Assembly: GCF_019393635.1 (NCBI RefSeq)
Contig: NC_057867.1
Span: 51,532,143-51,596,142 of the forward strand
DNA length: 64,000 nucleotides
Source: Dromiciops gliroides
Lineage: Eukaryota; Chordata; Mammalia; Microbiotheria; Microbiotheriidae
Direction: 5' to 3'
In this document: piece by piece, positions 11,321 to 22,439 of the stretch
Layout: the number at the start of each line of letters is the position of its first letter
Numbering within the stretch: position 1 is the first letter of the stretch
Notes under the pieces: model-generated
Databases searched by the model: none
The model's input: only the letters and a program-made list of their open reading frames with translations
What the model was told of the DNA's origin: nothing
Program-made: the position numbers and the translations under genes

Positions 11321-11334
11321 TTCTTTTTTTTTTA

Positions 11335-11491
11335 TCACCTTTTTTTTTTTTTTTTTAGTGAGGCAATTAGGGTTAAGTGACTTGCCCAGGGTCACACAGC
11401 TAGTAAGTGTTATGTGTCTGAGGCTGGATTTGAACTCAGGTACTCCTGACTCCAGGGCCGGTGCTCTATCCACTGCGCCACCTAGCTGCCC
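11335..11491 (-). mobile_element. CORE SINE (tail type I)
   Basis: Reverse-oriented full copy with poly(T) at 11341-11358. The flank 'ctaaagttttctt' occurs on both sides (about 11323-11335 and 11492-11504). Confidence 0.92.
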
Positions 11492-11504
11492 CTAAAGTTT
11501 TCTT

Positions 11505-12190
11505 AAGCAAAGACTCTTAGAGCCGAAGAAGAGCTTAGGGTCCTTCTTACAAGACAAAGGGACAGGGAGTGAAACATGAAAAGAAAGAGTGTTGTTGCTG
11601 ATGGGAGCGATTTGGCTGATTTCTATGCAATTTACAGATGGACAGCCTAAATTGCAAAAGACAATTACCAATGTCATCTCCATGATTTTTTTGCATTACT
11701 TCTAAGAGGTATACAGAATGGTTCCTTAAGATGAAAAAGCTGTTTCAAATAGTCCACTTTCAAAAATTGGGGCATTCTTGGTCTTTAATAGTCCAGTAGA
11801 ACCAATAAATTCCTCTTTCCCAGGAGACCATTGTAGTGGATAGAGTTGGCCAGAAGCCAGGAAAACCTGAGTTTAAGACCATGTGATATGTAGTGGCTGT
11901 GACTCCCCGGGAGTGACCCAGGCTCATGTGCTGTCCCCTACTGGTAGAGAAGCCCCTCCCTACCCAATAGAATCACAGGCCTGTGAAAATCCCTTTCCCC
12001 TGAAATCCCTCCATCAATGCAGTCATTCAGTGTGTGACATGAGAAACAAACCAGAAAGAAAAAACTCCCTGATACAAACTGCTTAAAAAATATACTTTCA
12101 GGTAATTAAAAAATCACCTGAAAATAGTCACAACAATTCCCTGTTTACTTAGAAACCTGTCACTTGTTCATGGAACCTGGGGCAAAGTCT
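11505..12190. other. Unassigned sequence leading into the tandem array
   Basis: No gene is recognised. The last part (from about 12200) already resembles the spacer of the tandem array that follows. Confidence 0.35.
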
Positions 12191-12509
12191 GTATATGGAG
12201 TCAAGAAGACTATTTGCAGATCTTGATACTCTATATGTTATAAGATTATAGAGCTGAGGTTTTCTAAAATGTTTAGCATCTGACCTTGAAAGTCCAAGAT
12301 AATGTTATATCTAGTTGCCAAGGTTACATTTCCCCTCCCATTATGACCCCCAAATATCCCTTTATTTTGATGCTAGACATCAAGAAGCACCATATTGAGG
12401 GTTTTTGTTTGTTTTGCTAATTGTCCCAAAATATACTCAAAGATAAACCCAAGGACAAAAAGAGAGAGTCTGGGATTTGCACGCGCGTGCACATGCACAT
12501 GTGCACATG

Positions 12510-12543
<34 letters not shown>

Positions 12544-14307
12544 GAGCAATACTCTAGCATTGAAAACCCAACATAGTTGGAACCAAGTATCAACTATACG
12601 TGTTAAGATACAAAGGTGAGACTCTTTAGAATGTCCAACATCTATCTGCCCTTGAAGGTCAAAGATTGTTATGTCCGGTTGGCAGGGTTACCTCCCCATT
12701 ATGATTCCAAGTATCTCTTTATTGTGAGACTAAACATCAAGATTGTCCCTCAAGTCCGAGTTGATTTCTTTTGCAGATTGTACCCCTATGTACTTATAGA
12801 AAAACCAAAGGTTAAATTGGGAGAATGGGGCTGATCTATACATATGCATATACAAACTCATAACCACAAACACACATAATGAAAAAGGACAATGTTGACA
12901 ACTGTGTAGGACGGTTCAGGTTCCTGCTCCCATAGATGCACATTAAGATACATAGCTTAGGCTCCCTAGGAAGTACAGTGTCTGGCCTGAAGGTCATAGA
13001 TTCTATTGTGTCCAGTTGCTAGGGATTAGCACAAGATTTAATTTCAAATATCCTTTTATTATGAGTCTGGACATGAAGAATCTTCCTCAAGGATATTTGT
13101 TGATTTGTTTCCTCATGGACAAACTAAAGAGTAAACAGGGAGAAAGAGGTTTACTTACACGTAAACACACATACTCACACACACACACACACACACACAA
13201 GAAAGCAAGCCTACCCTGACAACCCACCATTATTGATTTGGTTGTTGAGATCCTAATGCTATATGCATTAACCTACAGAACCAAAGACCCATAGAATGTC
13301 CAATATCTGATGCTAAAGGTTCTGTTATGTCCCATTGCCAGGGTTATCCCAGGATTACAACTGTAAGTATCCCTTCATTTTGAGGCTGGATGTCAAGAAT
13401 CTCCCTCAAGGGTCTTTATTGGTTTGTTTTACAGATTGTCCCAAATCATACTCATGGGCAAACCAGATGGCAAAAAGGGAGAATCTGGGGTTCATAAACA
13501 TAAACACACATACCCACACAAATACACCCAAGGCAACAAGTTATCAATGAATAAAAAAACATAGTCGGGGTAGAATGTCAAGGTCCTGATTTGATCAGTA
13601 TGTGTTAGGTTATGGAGATGTTGAGTGTGTGACATTCATGAAGGGCAAAGATTCTGTTATGTCCAGTGGTCAGGGATACCCCCCTCCCATTACGATCACA
13701 AATATTCCTTTATTGTGAGACTGCATTTCAAGATTCTCCCTCAAAGATCTGTGTTGATTTCTTTTGTAGACTATACCCGGCGCTGCCTATATATAGAAAA
13801 ACCAAAGGACAAAGATGGAGAATGGGTTTGACACAAACACATATACACACACTCACAAACTCATATACATACACAAATTCAAACACACACACACACACAA
13901 ATAAATACACATTGGAAAACAGGCCAATGTTGACATCTGTGTAAGGGAGTATGGGTCCTGTTCCTATAAATGAATACAGGGTTGAGGCTCCCCAGAAAGT
14001 ATAATATCTGACCTGAAGGTCACAGATATTGGGATGTCCAGTTGCCATGGTTACCACAGAGTTTGATCTCAAACATCCCTTGATTATGAGGCAGAACATG
14101 AATCTTCCTCAAGGATATTTATTGATTTGTTTTGCAGACTGTACTCAGTCATTCTTAAAAACAAACTAAAGGGCAAAAAGGAAGGAAAACATTTATTTGC
14201 ACATACACACAGCTAAGAAAGCAGGCCTGTGCTGACAACAAAGTATTATTGATTTGGTTGCTACAGGTCCTGATGCTATACGTATACATGTATTAAAACA
14301 TATAACT

Positions 14308-14467
14308 GGGGCAGCTAGGTGGCGCAGTGGATAGAGCACCAGCCCTGGAGTCAGGAGTACCTGAGTTCAAATCCGGCCTCAGACACTTGACACTTACTAG
14401 CTGTGTGACCCTGGGCAAGTCACTTAACCCCAACTGCCTCACTAAAAACAAACAAACAAACAAAAAA
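14308..14467 (+). mobile_element. CORE SINE in the tandem array (tail type I)
   Basis: Full-length copy ending in (CAAA)n, flanked by the imperfect duplication 'catataactg' / 'cacataactg'. It lies between array units 6 and 7. Confidence 0.9.
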
Positions 14468-15061
14468 CCACATAACTGAGGGACCATAGAATGTCCAGCA
14501 CCTGACCTTGAAAGTTACAGACTTTGGTCTATAACCAAAGTTATGTCCTATTACTAGAGTAATATGTCTTATTACAGGTATGTACTCTTCCTAGAGTAAC
14601 CCTAGAGTTATCATCTTAATGATCACTTTATTTTGTGGTTCATCTTCAATGATCTCCCTCAAGAATCTATAATGTTGATTTGCTTTGTGGGCTATAACCA
14701 ACCCAACTCATGGATGCAGAGAACAAAGGGAAAGAAGGGGGCTTATACTCTTTCTCTCATACACACGCCAATACACATGCATGTGCATTAACTTAAAAAC
14801 AGGCCAGCATTGGTGCGATGGAAGGTATAGGTCCTAATCGTAGATTATAGAGCTAAAGGTTCATCAAATATTCAGCATCTGACCCTGAAGTAACAAGATT
14901 CTGATATGTCTAATTGCCTTGGCTACCACATGGTTTATTCCCAAATACCTTTTTATTCAGGGCCTGGATATTTAAAATCTTCCTTCAGAAATCTTTGTTG
15001 ATATTTTAACAGATCTTTTTCCAAATGATACCCATGGACAAATAGGGAGAGTGGGTTTTAC

Positions 15062-15064
<3 letters not shown>

Positions 15065-15113
<49 letters not shown>

Positions 15114-15119
15114 AGGCCA
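15065..15119. repeat. (CA)n microsatellite inside the array
   Basis: About 27 uninterrupted CA dinucleotides. This is the longest of the CA tracts that every array unit carries at the same place. Confidence 0.95.
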
Positions 15120-16254
15120 ATATCAACAATAACTTGAAATGTCAAGGTCCTGATACCATATGCGTTAAAATAAAAAAATACAAAGCTGAGAATCTATAAC
15201 GTCTAGCATCTACTTACCCTTAAAGGTCAAAAATTCTGTTCTTTCCAGTTGCTAGGGTTACTTTATCCTATTGTGATGGCAATTATCCCTTTATTATGAG
15301 ACTGGACATTAAGCTTCTCTCTCAAGGATCTGTGTTGATTTCTTTTGCAAACTGTACCCACTCCTACATCCTTATAGAAAAACCAAAGGGCAAAATAGGA
15401 GAATGGAGTTGATATGTGCATATACCCACACAATACAAACTCATACGCATACACACAAATGTGCATAAGGAAACAGACCAGTGCTGACCCTTGGGTTGGA
15501 AGGTACAGGGTCCTGATTCTATATACACCTATTAAGATTACAGATTCTGTAGAATGTTCATCGCCTGTCCTTGAAGGTCTAAAATTGTGTTGTGTCTACT
15601 TGCCAGGGTTACTCCCCCACCCCTACCATAATCCCAAATCTTCCTTTTATTTTGGGAATAGATATCAAGAATCTCCCTGACAGATCTTCATTAGTTTGTT
15701 TTATATATTGTCCCAAATCATACACATGGGCAAATCAAAGGGCAAAGAAGAGAGAGTCCAGAGTTTGTAAACACACACACACACACACACACACCCAACA
15801 GGTCAGTATTGGGGGAAAAATATTGTTGAAGTAGAATGTCAATGTCCTGATTCTATTGGTATGTGTTAAGACACAGGACTGAAGCTCTCAAGGATGCAAG
15901 AATGTCCAGCGTCTAACCTTCATCAAGGTCAAATATTCTGTTAAGTCAAATTGCCAGGGTTACTCTCCCCTACCCATCCAATTATAATCCCAAGTATCTC
16001 TTTATTATGACACTGGACATCAAGATCCTCCCTCAAGCATCTGAGTTGATTTATTTTGTAGAGTTTACCCACCGTTACTCGTGGACAAAGCAAAAAGCAA
16101 AGGAGAATGGAGCTGATATAAACACACAAACATACAAACTCATATTCACACATAGAATCACACATGATGAAACAGGTCAATGTGGATACCTGTGTTGATA
16201 AGTGCAGGTGCTGCTCCTATAGAAATTAGATATTAGATTAATACTCTGTGTTAA

Positions 16255-18265
16255 CAGTAGTAAATGGCTATAGTAATCTACTAGTTGATAAACCCAAAGA
16301 CTCCAACTTCTGGAATAGGAACTCAGTATTTGACAAAAACTGCTGGGAAAACTTGAAGATAGTATGGCAGAAACTAGGCATAGACCAACATATTATACCA
16401 TATACCAAAATAAGGTCAAAATGGGTACATGATTTAGACATAAAGGGTGATACCATAGGTAAATTAGGAAAGGAAGGAGTAGTTTACCTCTCAGATACAT
16501 GAAAAGGAAAACAATTTATGTCCAAACAAGAGATAGAGAATATTATGAAATGCAAGATGGATGACTTTGATTACATTAAATTAAAAAGGTTTTGTACAAA
16601 CAGAAGCAATGCAACCAAAATTAGAAGGGAGGCAGAAAGCTGGGAAACAATTTTTACAGCCAGTATTTCTGATAAAGGGCTCATTTCCAAAATATATAGG
16701 GAATTAAATCAAATTTATAAGAATGCAAGTCATTCCCCAATTGAGAAATGGCCAAAGGATATGAACAGGCAGTTTTCTGATGAAGAAATCAAAGCTATCT
16801 ATTGCCACATGAAAAATGCTCCAAATCACTACTGATTAGAGAAATGCAAATTAAAACAACTCTGAGGTACCACCTCACACCCATCAGATTGGCTAATATG
16901 ACAAAAAAAGGAAAATAACAAATGTTGGAGAAGCTGTGGAAAAATTGGAACACTAATGCATTGTTGCTGGAGCTGTGAACTGATCCAAGCATTCTGGAGA
17001 GCAATTTGGAACTATGCCCAAAGGGTTGTGGGACTGTTCATACCCTTTGACCCAGCAATACCACTATTGGGTCTTTTTCCCAAAGAGATCATAAAAAAGG
17101 GAAAAGGACCCACATTTACAAAAATATTTATAGCAGTTCTCTTTGTGGTGGCAGAGAATTGGAAATCAAGGGAATGGCAATCAATTAGGGAATGGCTAAA
17201 CAAGTTGTGGTATATGAATGTTGTGATGTTTAAAATCTAAATTGTGGTCGCCTTAAATCAGACTTCAGCACCAGTCTTTGGGCATTAAACATTTGTTAAA
17301 GCATAGAGGTATTCACAAGGAGTTCAGAAAGTTAAGAAAAAAAAGTCCTACCTAGCATAGAGTTCCAGCCTGGTTGGGTTCTTCCTGAAGTCCTCCTCCA
17401 GGAGCCTGCTTTAATCAGGAACTCTCTAGCAAGTTGATTGTGGAAGCTTTTTATAGGTCTGGAACAGAGGCGGTCCTTACACACTGCTTCAAGCTGATTG
17501 GTTGGCGTCATCCAAATCCATTGGCTTTGAAGTCGTTCTCAAGTTGAGTTCACAGTCTAGTTTCTGAGAACAATACCTTCTTAAGGGCTAGCCAGGTGTG
17601 ATTACAATCCAGTTAACTTGAAGTAGTCTTAATCAGCAGTCAATCGCTCTCACTTGATTCAATCAGTATAGATTAATCTCCAGGTGGATCTTTGAGTATC
17701 TGCTAAATCCCATTATTTCATCACAATGTAATGGAATACTATTGTGCTGTAAGAAAAGATAAGCAGGAGGATTTCAGAGAAACCTGGAAGGACTTAAGTG
17801 GACTGATGCTGAGTGAAGTGAGCAGAAGGAGGAGCACATTGTACACAGTATCAGCAACATTGTGTGATAATCAACTGTAATATACTTGGCTCTTCTCAGC
17901 AGTGTAATGATCCAAAACAATTTCAAAGAACTAATGATAGAAAATGTTCTCCACATCCAGAAAAAAGAACCGTGGATTATGAATGCAGATTGAACCATAC
18001 TATTTCTACTTTTGGGCTGGCTTTTTTCCCTTCTTTTTTGAGGTTTTTCCCTTGTGCTCTGATTCTTCTTTCACATTATGACTAATGCAGAAATATGTTT
18101 AATGTGATTGTACTTATATAACCTATATCAGATTGCTTTTCGTCTTGGGGAGGGGGGGGAGGGAAGGGAGGGTGGGAGAAAAATTTGGAACTAAAAGTCC
18201 TATGAAAACAAATGTTGAAAACTATCCTTACATGTAACTGGAAAATAATAAAATACTTTTATAAA
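16255..18265 (+). mobile_element. L1 ORF2 3' part and 3' UTR, 5'-truncated
   Basis: Sense-oriented L1. Frames at 16248-16835 and 16956-17240 read as the C-terminal part of ORF2 ('ekwpkdmnrqfsdeei', 'fipfdpaipllglfpkei'), followed by the marsupial L1 3' UTR with a G-rich run at 18148-18172 and an AATAAA-type end near 18247. At least one stop (16838) and a frameshift break ORF2. It interrupts the tandem array and is itself interrupted by an LTR at 17222-17725. Confidence 0.92.
17222..17725 (-). mobile_element. Solo LTR fossil inside the L1
   Basis: A 504-bp element with perfect 7-bp terminal inverted repeats (TGTGATG at the left, CATCACA at the right). A 4-bp duplication 'atgt' lies at 17218-17221 and 17726-17729, and the L1 sequence reads continuously when the element is left out. 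A CCAAT box on the - strand (near 17495) suggests it points left. It looks like a class I ERV LTR with no internal region. It is younger than the L1. Confidence 0.78.
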
Positions 18266-18785
18266 GTGTTAAGATACAGAGCTGCGGCTCCACAGAAAGT
18301 ACAGTGTCTGACCTTGAAGGTCACAGGTTCTGTTGTGTCCAGTTGCCAAGACTGAATCCTGAGCATCACTTTATTATGAGTCTGGACATGAGGAATCTTC
18401 CTCAAGGATATCGATTTTATTTTTGTAGAGAGTATACACTCATACTCCTTAAAGACAAACTAAAGGGTAAATAAGGAGAAAGGGTTTTATTCGCATGCAT
18501 ATACATGCATGGATACCACTTAGAAAGCTGGCCTACACTGATTTGGTTGCTGTGCACCCTGATGCTATATATTATTAACATAGAAAACTAAAGACCCATA
18601 AGATGTCTGGCAGCTGACCTCAATGATCACAGATTCTGTTATATCCCATTGCCAAGGTTACCCCAGGATTATAATTCTAATTATAACTATTTTGAATCTG
18701 GACATCAAGGATCTCTCTCAGGAATCTGTGTTGATATGTATTACAGTTTTTGTCCCAGACTGTATACATGGACAAAGGAAGAATG

Positions 18786-18940
18786 CGGGGGGGGCAGCTA
18801 GATGGCACAGTGGATAAAGCACTGGCCCTGGATTCAGGAGGACCTGAGTTCAAATCCGACCTCAGACACTTGACACTTATTAGCTGTGTGACCCTGGGCA
18901 AGTCACTTAACCCTCATTGCCCTGCAAAAAAAAAAAAAAA
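18786..18940 (+). mobile_element. CORE SINE in the tandem array (tail type II)
   Basis: Full copy starting in a G-run and ending in A15. The short duplication 'gaatg' flanks it. It lies in the last array unit. Confidence 0.9.
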
Positions 18941-19070
18941 GAATGGGCTTCATATATATACACACATGCATACACATACACATATACATGCACATGGAAA
19001 CAGGCAAACACTAACAGCCCAACATTGCATAGTAACACAACAGAGGGTCTCAAGAATATCCAGTGTCCAG

Positions 19071-19160
19071 GGCAGCTAGGTGGCACAGTGGATAGAGCAC
19101 CAGCCCTGGAGTCCGGAGGACCTGAGCTCAAATCTGGTCTCAGACACTTGACACTTACTG
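19071..19160 (+). mobile_element. CORE SINE, 3'-truncated
   Basis: Only the first ~90 bp of the SINE are present, with no A-tail. The left flank 'cagtgtccag' and right flank 'ctggacactat' are inverted rather than direct, so this copy probably ended by rearrangement at the edge of the array. Confidence 0.8.
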
Positions 19161-19227
19161 GACACTATCTCTCTAAATGAAGCCCAAAATCACATCAGGT
19201 TTTTTTTGACTGCCCATATCATGTTAT

Positions 19228-19490
19228 TGGGCAACTAGGTGGCACTGTAGTAGATAGAGTACTGGGCCTGGAGTCAGGAAGACTCCTCTTCCTAAGTTCA
19301 AATATGGCCTCAGATACTTAATACCTGTGTATCCCTGGGCAAGTCATTCAACCTCTGCCTCGGTTTCCTCATCTGTAAAATGATCTGGAGAAGGGAATGG
19401 TAAACCATTCTACTATCTTTGCCAAGAAAACCCCATATGGGGTTACAAGGAGTCAGACACAACTGAAAAATGAACAACAATCAACAAGCA
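19228..19490 (+). mobile_element. CORE SINE with RTE/BovB-type 3' tail
   Basis: Same structure as the copy at 5469. A SINE head is followed by 'ccttggtttcctcatctgta'-like sequence and the RTE-type tail ('gccaagaaaaccccatatgg', 'gagtcagacacaactgaaaa'). Confidence 0.85.
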
Positions 19491-19519
19491 AGCAAGGTGT
19501 TGACCTACATGGGTCTTAG

Positions 19520-19975
19520 AGTTTGCGAAACATTTTCAACAACCGAGGTCTTTCTGGATCCTGACTCTGTCATGCTATATGTCGGCTTGCCTTCCCAGCT
19601 TTGTCTCATTTGATAAAGAGACAGGACAGAGCATAGATCCATGAGGCTCACCATCCCTTCACCACGCATCTCTACCCACTGGTGACTATTCTTTGAGTCC
19701 TGCTATTTTCCCAGTTCTGAAGCTCACATCTCTCCATCTTGTCCATGAGGAGGCCACCTAGGGCTTTGTCAAATGCTGTGAGGCAATATGGTATCCAGAA
19801 TTCTGAATCTGGAGTCAGAGGGTATGAATTGAAATCCTGCCTCTGCCCCATGAGCGTAGCCTGTGTGATTCTGGACAAAGCGTGTTGTCTCTGTGGAGCA
19901 CTCATCTCCAGATTCTGAGGGGCTGGACCAGATGACCTTAAATAGCCTTTGCAGCCCTAAAGTGATGGTCCTGTG
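19520..19975. repeat. CR1/L3-like remnant and MIR
   Basis: About 19540-19785 resembles an antisense CR1/L3 LINE ('agggctttgtcaaatgctgt'). About 19785-19975 is a sense MIR ('tctggagtcagagggtatga', 'ctggaccagatgacctt'). Confidence 0.5.
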
Positions 19976-20511
19976 AATGCTACAGAAGGTAGGAATTCAA
20001 AAAAGGGGGAGATTGATGGGGACTGGCTATGACAGGTATGACATGTAAAAAAGAAGGGACTTTTCTTGGATATTTCAAGTCTCAAGAGAGTGAAAGGGTT
20101 GGAGGCTGAATAAGCCAATGCACAAACACATGCTAAGGGGGGACAGTGAGCTTCTTAGCCTGGCTGGGGGAGTTCATCCTGGGGAACAGGAGGAGGAGGT
20201 AAGGATAGGTACAGAGGAAGAATTGATAAGATAAGGCTTGGTGTTAGATTGGCTAGAGGGCATGAAGGAGAAGAAGGGGGACCTTAATTTTGACTGTGAT
20301 CCACGGGTAGATGATGAGGGTGTGGGAATGGTCCCTGTCCTCCTAAAGGCAACAGGAAATCCTTTTGATGAAGATGCAAGGGACTTATAGTGGTTCTGTG
20401 CCATTACTGTAAGGGTGAGAGCTGAAATTCTGAAAAGCAGGCTGGACCTTCCCTTTGACCACCTCCATCATGGCTGCTTGAGGAGGAAGCAAGGCCAGAA
20501 TGGCCTGGGGG

Positions 20512-20739
20512 CGGGGAGGGCAGCTAGGTGGCACAGTGGATAAAGCAGTGGTTCTGGATTCAGGAGAACCTGAGTTCAAATCCAGCCTCAGATGCTTGAC
20601 ACTAGCTGTGTGACCCTGGGTAAATCACTTAACCCTCATTGCTCTGCAAACACAAAACCAAACCAAACCAAACCAAAAAAAGAGTCCTTGGTAAAAACAA
20701 CAACAACAAAAATGGACAAATGGACCAGGGGATAAAGTA
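20512..20739 (+). mobile_element. CORE SINE with ~58 bp of extra 3' sequence (tail type II)
   Basis: The SINE body and A-rich tail run from 20518 to about 20681. The matching flank 'agaatggcctggggg' is at 20497-20511 and again only at 20740-20754. About 58 bp that are not SINE therefore lie between the A-tail and the right-hand duplicate. Confidence 0.8.
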
Positions 20740-21219
20740 AGAATGGCCTGGGGGAAGCAGCTCCCCAGGGTAGAACAGCACTGCTCTGGAGTCCTCTGGC
20801 CACCAGGGGGCTCATTGCAACAGCTGTTCCTGGTGTATCCCTAGTGATCTGAGCTGAGTCATTCCAAGGCCTGGGGCCCTGGGACCAGCAACATGAGCTA
20901 GACCTCCTAGCCTCACAAAGAGCCTCAGAAAGGAGTGGGGAAAAGTTATGTGAAGCTAATACCCTAAGAAGAAGGAAAGCCTGCTCAGCTGCAGGATAAG
21001 TACCACATGAGAATGTGACCTTCCTTCCTTAACAAAAGGAATAAACTACAAACTCAGACTTCCTTTATCCTGTCACCTTCAGCATCCCTAAAAATGCCAT
21101 TAAGCCCCAGAGCCATAACTAGGGCTAGATAACTGGGGTGCCAACATTTAGAAGGTACCAAGTTGATGTTGATTTATTGATGATTCACAGCCAATTAATA
21201 CACCGTTGTTGGCCTTGGC

Positions 21220-21369
21220 TTTTTTTTTTTTTTACTGAGGCAATTGGGGTTAAGTGATTTGCCCAGGGTCACACAGCTAGAAAGTGTGAAGTGTCTGAGG
21301 CCGGATTTGAACTCAGGTCCTCCTGAATCCAGGGCCGGTACTCTATCCACTGCACCACCTAGCTGCTCC
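21220..21369 (-). mobile_element. CORE SINE (tail type I), left arm of an inverted pair
   Basis: Reverse-oriented full copy beginning with poly(T). It is followed after 29 bp by a sense copy, making a long inverted repeat. Confidence 0.92.
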
Positions 21370-21398
21370 TTCAGCTTCCTTTTTAAAAGTCAAGGCCA

Positions 21399-21551
21399 GG
21401 GGCAGCTAGGTGGCACAGTGGATAGAGTACCGGCCCTAGATTCAGGAGGACCTGAGTTCAAATCCGGCCTCAGACACTTCACACTTTCTAGCTGTGTGAC
21501 CCTGGGCAAGTCCCTTAACCTTCACTGTTCCGCAAAAAAAAAAAAAAAAAA
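21399..21551 (+). mobile_element. CORE SINE (tail type II), right arm of an inverted pair
   Basis: Sense full copy ending in a run of about 18 A. It mirrors the preceding reverse copy. Confidence 0.92.
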
Positions 21552-21894
21552 GAAGAAGCTGAAGAGGATAGAAGCCAGTTTAAAGGCACATGCATACACA
21601 CACACATACGGAGAGCCACATGGCCCTAGGGATAGCTGCCAATGGAGGCAGATTCGAGGAGACAGTTGTTTCCTAATCCAAGTTGGGAACTGCAGTGATG
21701 TAGGCCTACACCAATAGAAGGGGAATGGTTAGAGCCATGGAAGAGGGTCTAGGCCTAGCAGGATCCTAGACCAAGCCTCTTAGACCCAATAGACCAAGCA
21801 GGAGCCAGAGGAAAGGGGACAAAAGGCAAAGATAATGCAACCTTAAGCTCTGCCCCCCTCCCAGTATGAAGGAGTCTCATCCAGTGATAATTCC

Positions 21895-22435
21895 TGCTAT
21901 GTGCCCAGGGCACCTCAGAAGTTTTCTGGAGTAAATCAAAGAACCTTCTCCTTGAGAAACTAAACCAAAAGACAGACACACCTAAAGAGATAAGCGGCAC
22001 CCCAGATCAGGACTGAGTTAGCTCCAGGACTAGCACCTTTCATTCCGGTCTCCCCCACCCCTTGAGGAGATAACCCTATCAGGTGTGGCTGCTGCCAAAG
22101 TGGCAAGAGGGGACAGAACAACCACCCCTCCCCAGACTGCTTCCAACCCACCACCCAATAAGGGAACTTTCCACAGTCAGATGATCACCTCATGGGACCA
22201 CCATGGGTCCTCTATAAAAATATCTGCCTGTCTCCTGCTCTAGGAGAAAGGTATCTCAGAGAGCCACGCCTCTGTGCCATGTCTTCTCCCCACGGACTTC
22301 TCTCTTGGATTCCTTTCCCTAGCACCTAAATAAACTATTATTTTACTCTGGATTTGTGTGCAAGAGGATGTAATTCTTTAAAGAGGAATTCGTAAGAACC
22401 CCTACCCCAAACCCCCACCAATTTCTCCCGTAACA
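21895..22435 (+). mobile_element. Probable solo LTR fossil
   Basis: A 541-bp stretch begins TG and ends CA, flanked by the 5-bp repeat 'attcc' (21890-21894 and 22436-22440). It has an LTR-like internal order: a TATA box 'ctataaaaatat' near 22212, a poly(A) signal at 22329-22334 about 115 bp later, then a T-rich and C-rich end. No internal viral region is seen. The left edge rests on the short duplication only, so it is less certain than the right edge. Confidence 0.55.
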
Positions 22436-22439
22436 ATTC

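Larger units (their letters stand above)
12200..19070. repeat. Tandem array of ~13 diverged 305-375 bp units, each with an internal CA-rich tract
   Basis: A block like 'tgttatgtccagttgccagg' recurs at about 12309, 12672, 13003, 13322, 13657, 14033, 14544, 14902, 15238, 15590, 15932, 18332 and 18637. After removing inserted elements the spacing is about 305-375 bp. Each unit then reads: an A/T block with 'ctttattatgagactggaca', 'tcaaggatctgtgttgattt', a 'cagattgtacccactcatac' block, 'accaaagggcaaaaagggag', a CA-rich tract of variable length, and a spacer with 'aggtcctgattctata' and 'atgtccagcatctgacct'. Unit types recur about every 1.03 kb (see findings). Open frames inside are not protein-like. 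The array is split by SINEs at 14308 and 18786 and by an L1 at 16255. I do not recognise the family. Confidence 0.9.

Noticed and set aside
12395-16198. Many overlapping open frames of 60-120 codons in the tandem array
   Set aside because: They differ in frame from unit to unit, end in CA-repeat-encoded Thr/His runs and show no conservation of any one frame. They are by-products of the repeat.
16248-17240. Open frames with reverse-transcriptase-like C-terminal sequence
   Set aside because: They are the broken end of L1 ORF2, not a host gene.
12200-19070. CRISPR-like regular spacing
   Set aside because: Units are ~340 bp, diverged throughout, with no short identical repeats or unique spacers, and the DNA is mammalian.
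19062-19151. Inverted 'agtgtccag' flanks around a truncated SINE as a hallmark of a special insertion
   Set aside because: Nine bases in inverted orientation can arise by chance, and truncated SINEs often have irregular ends.
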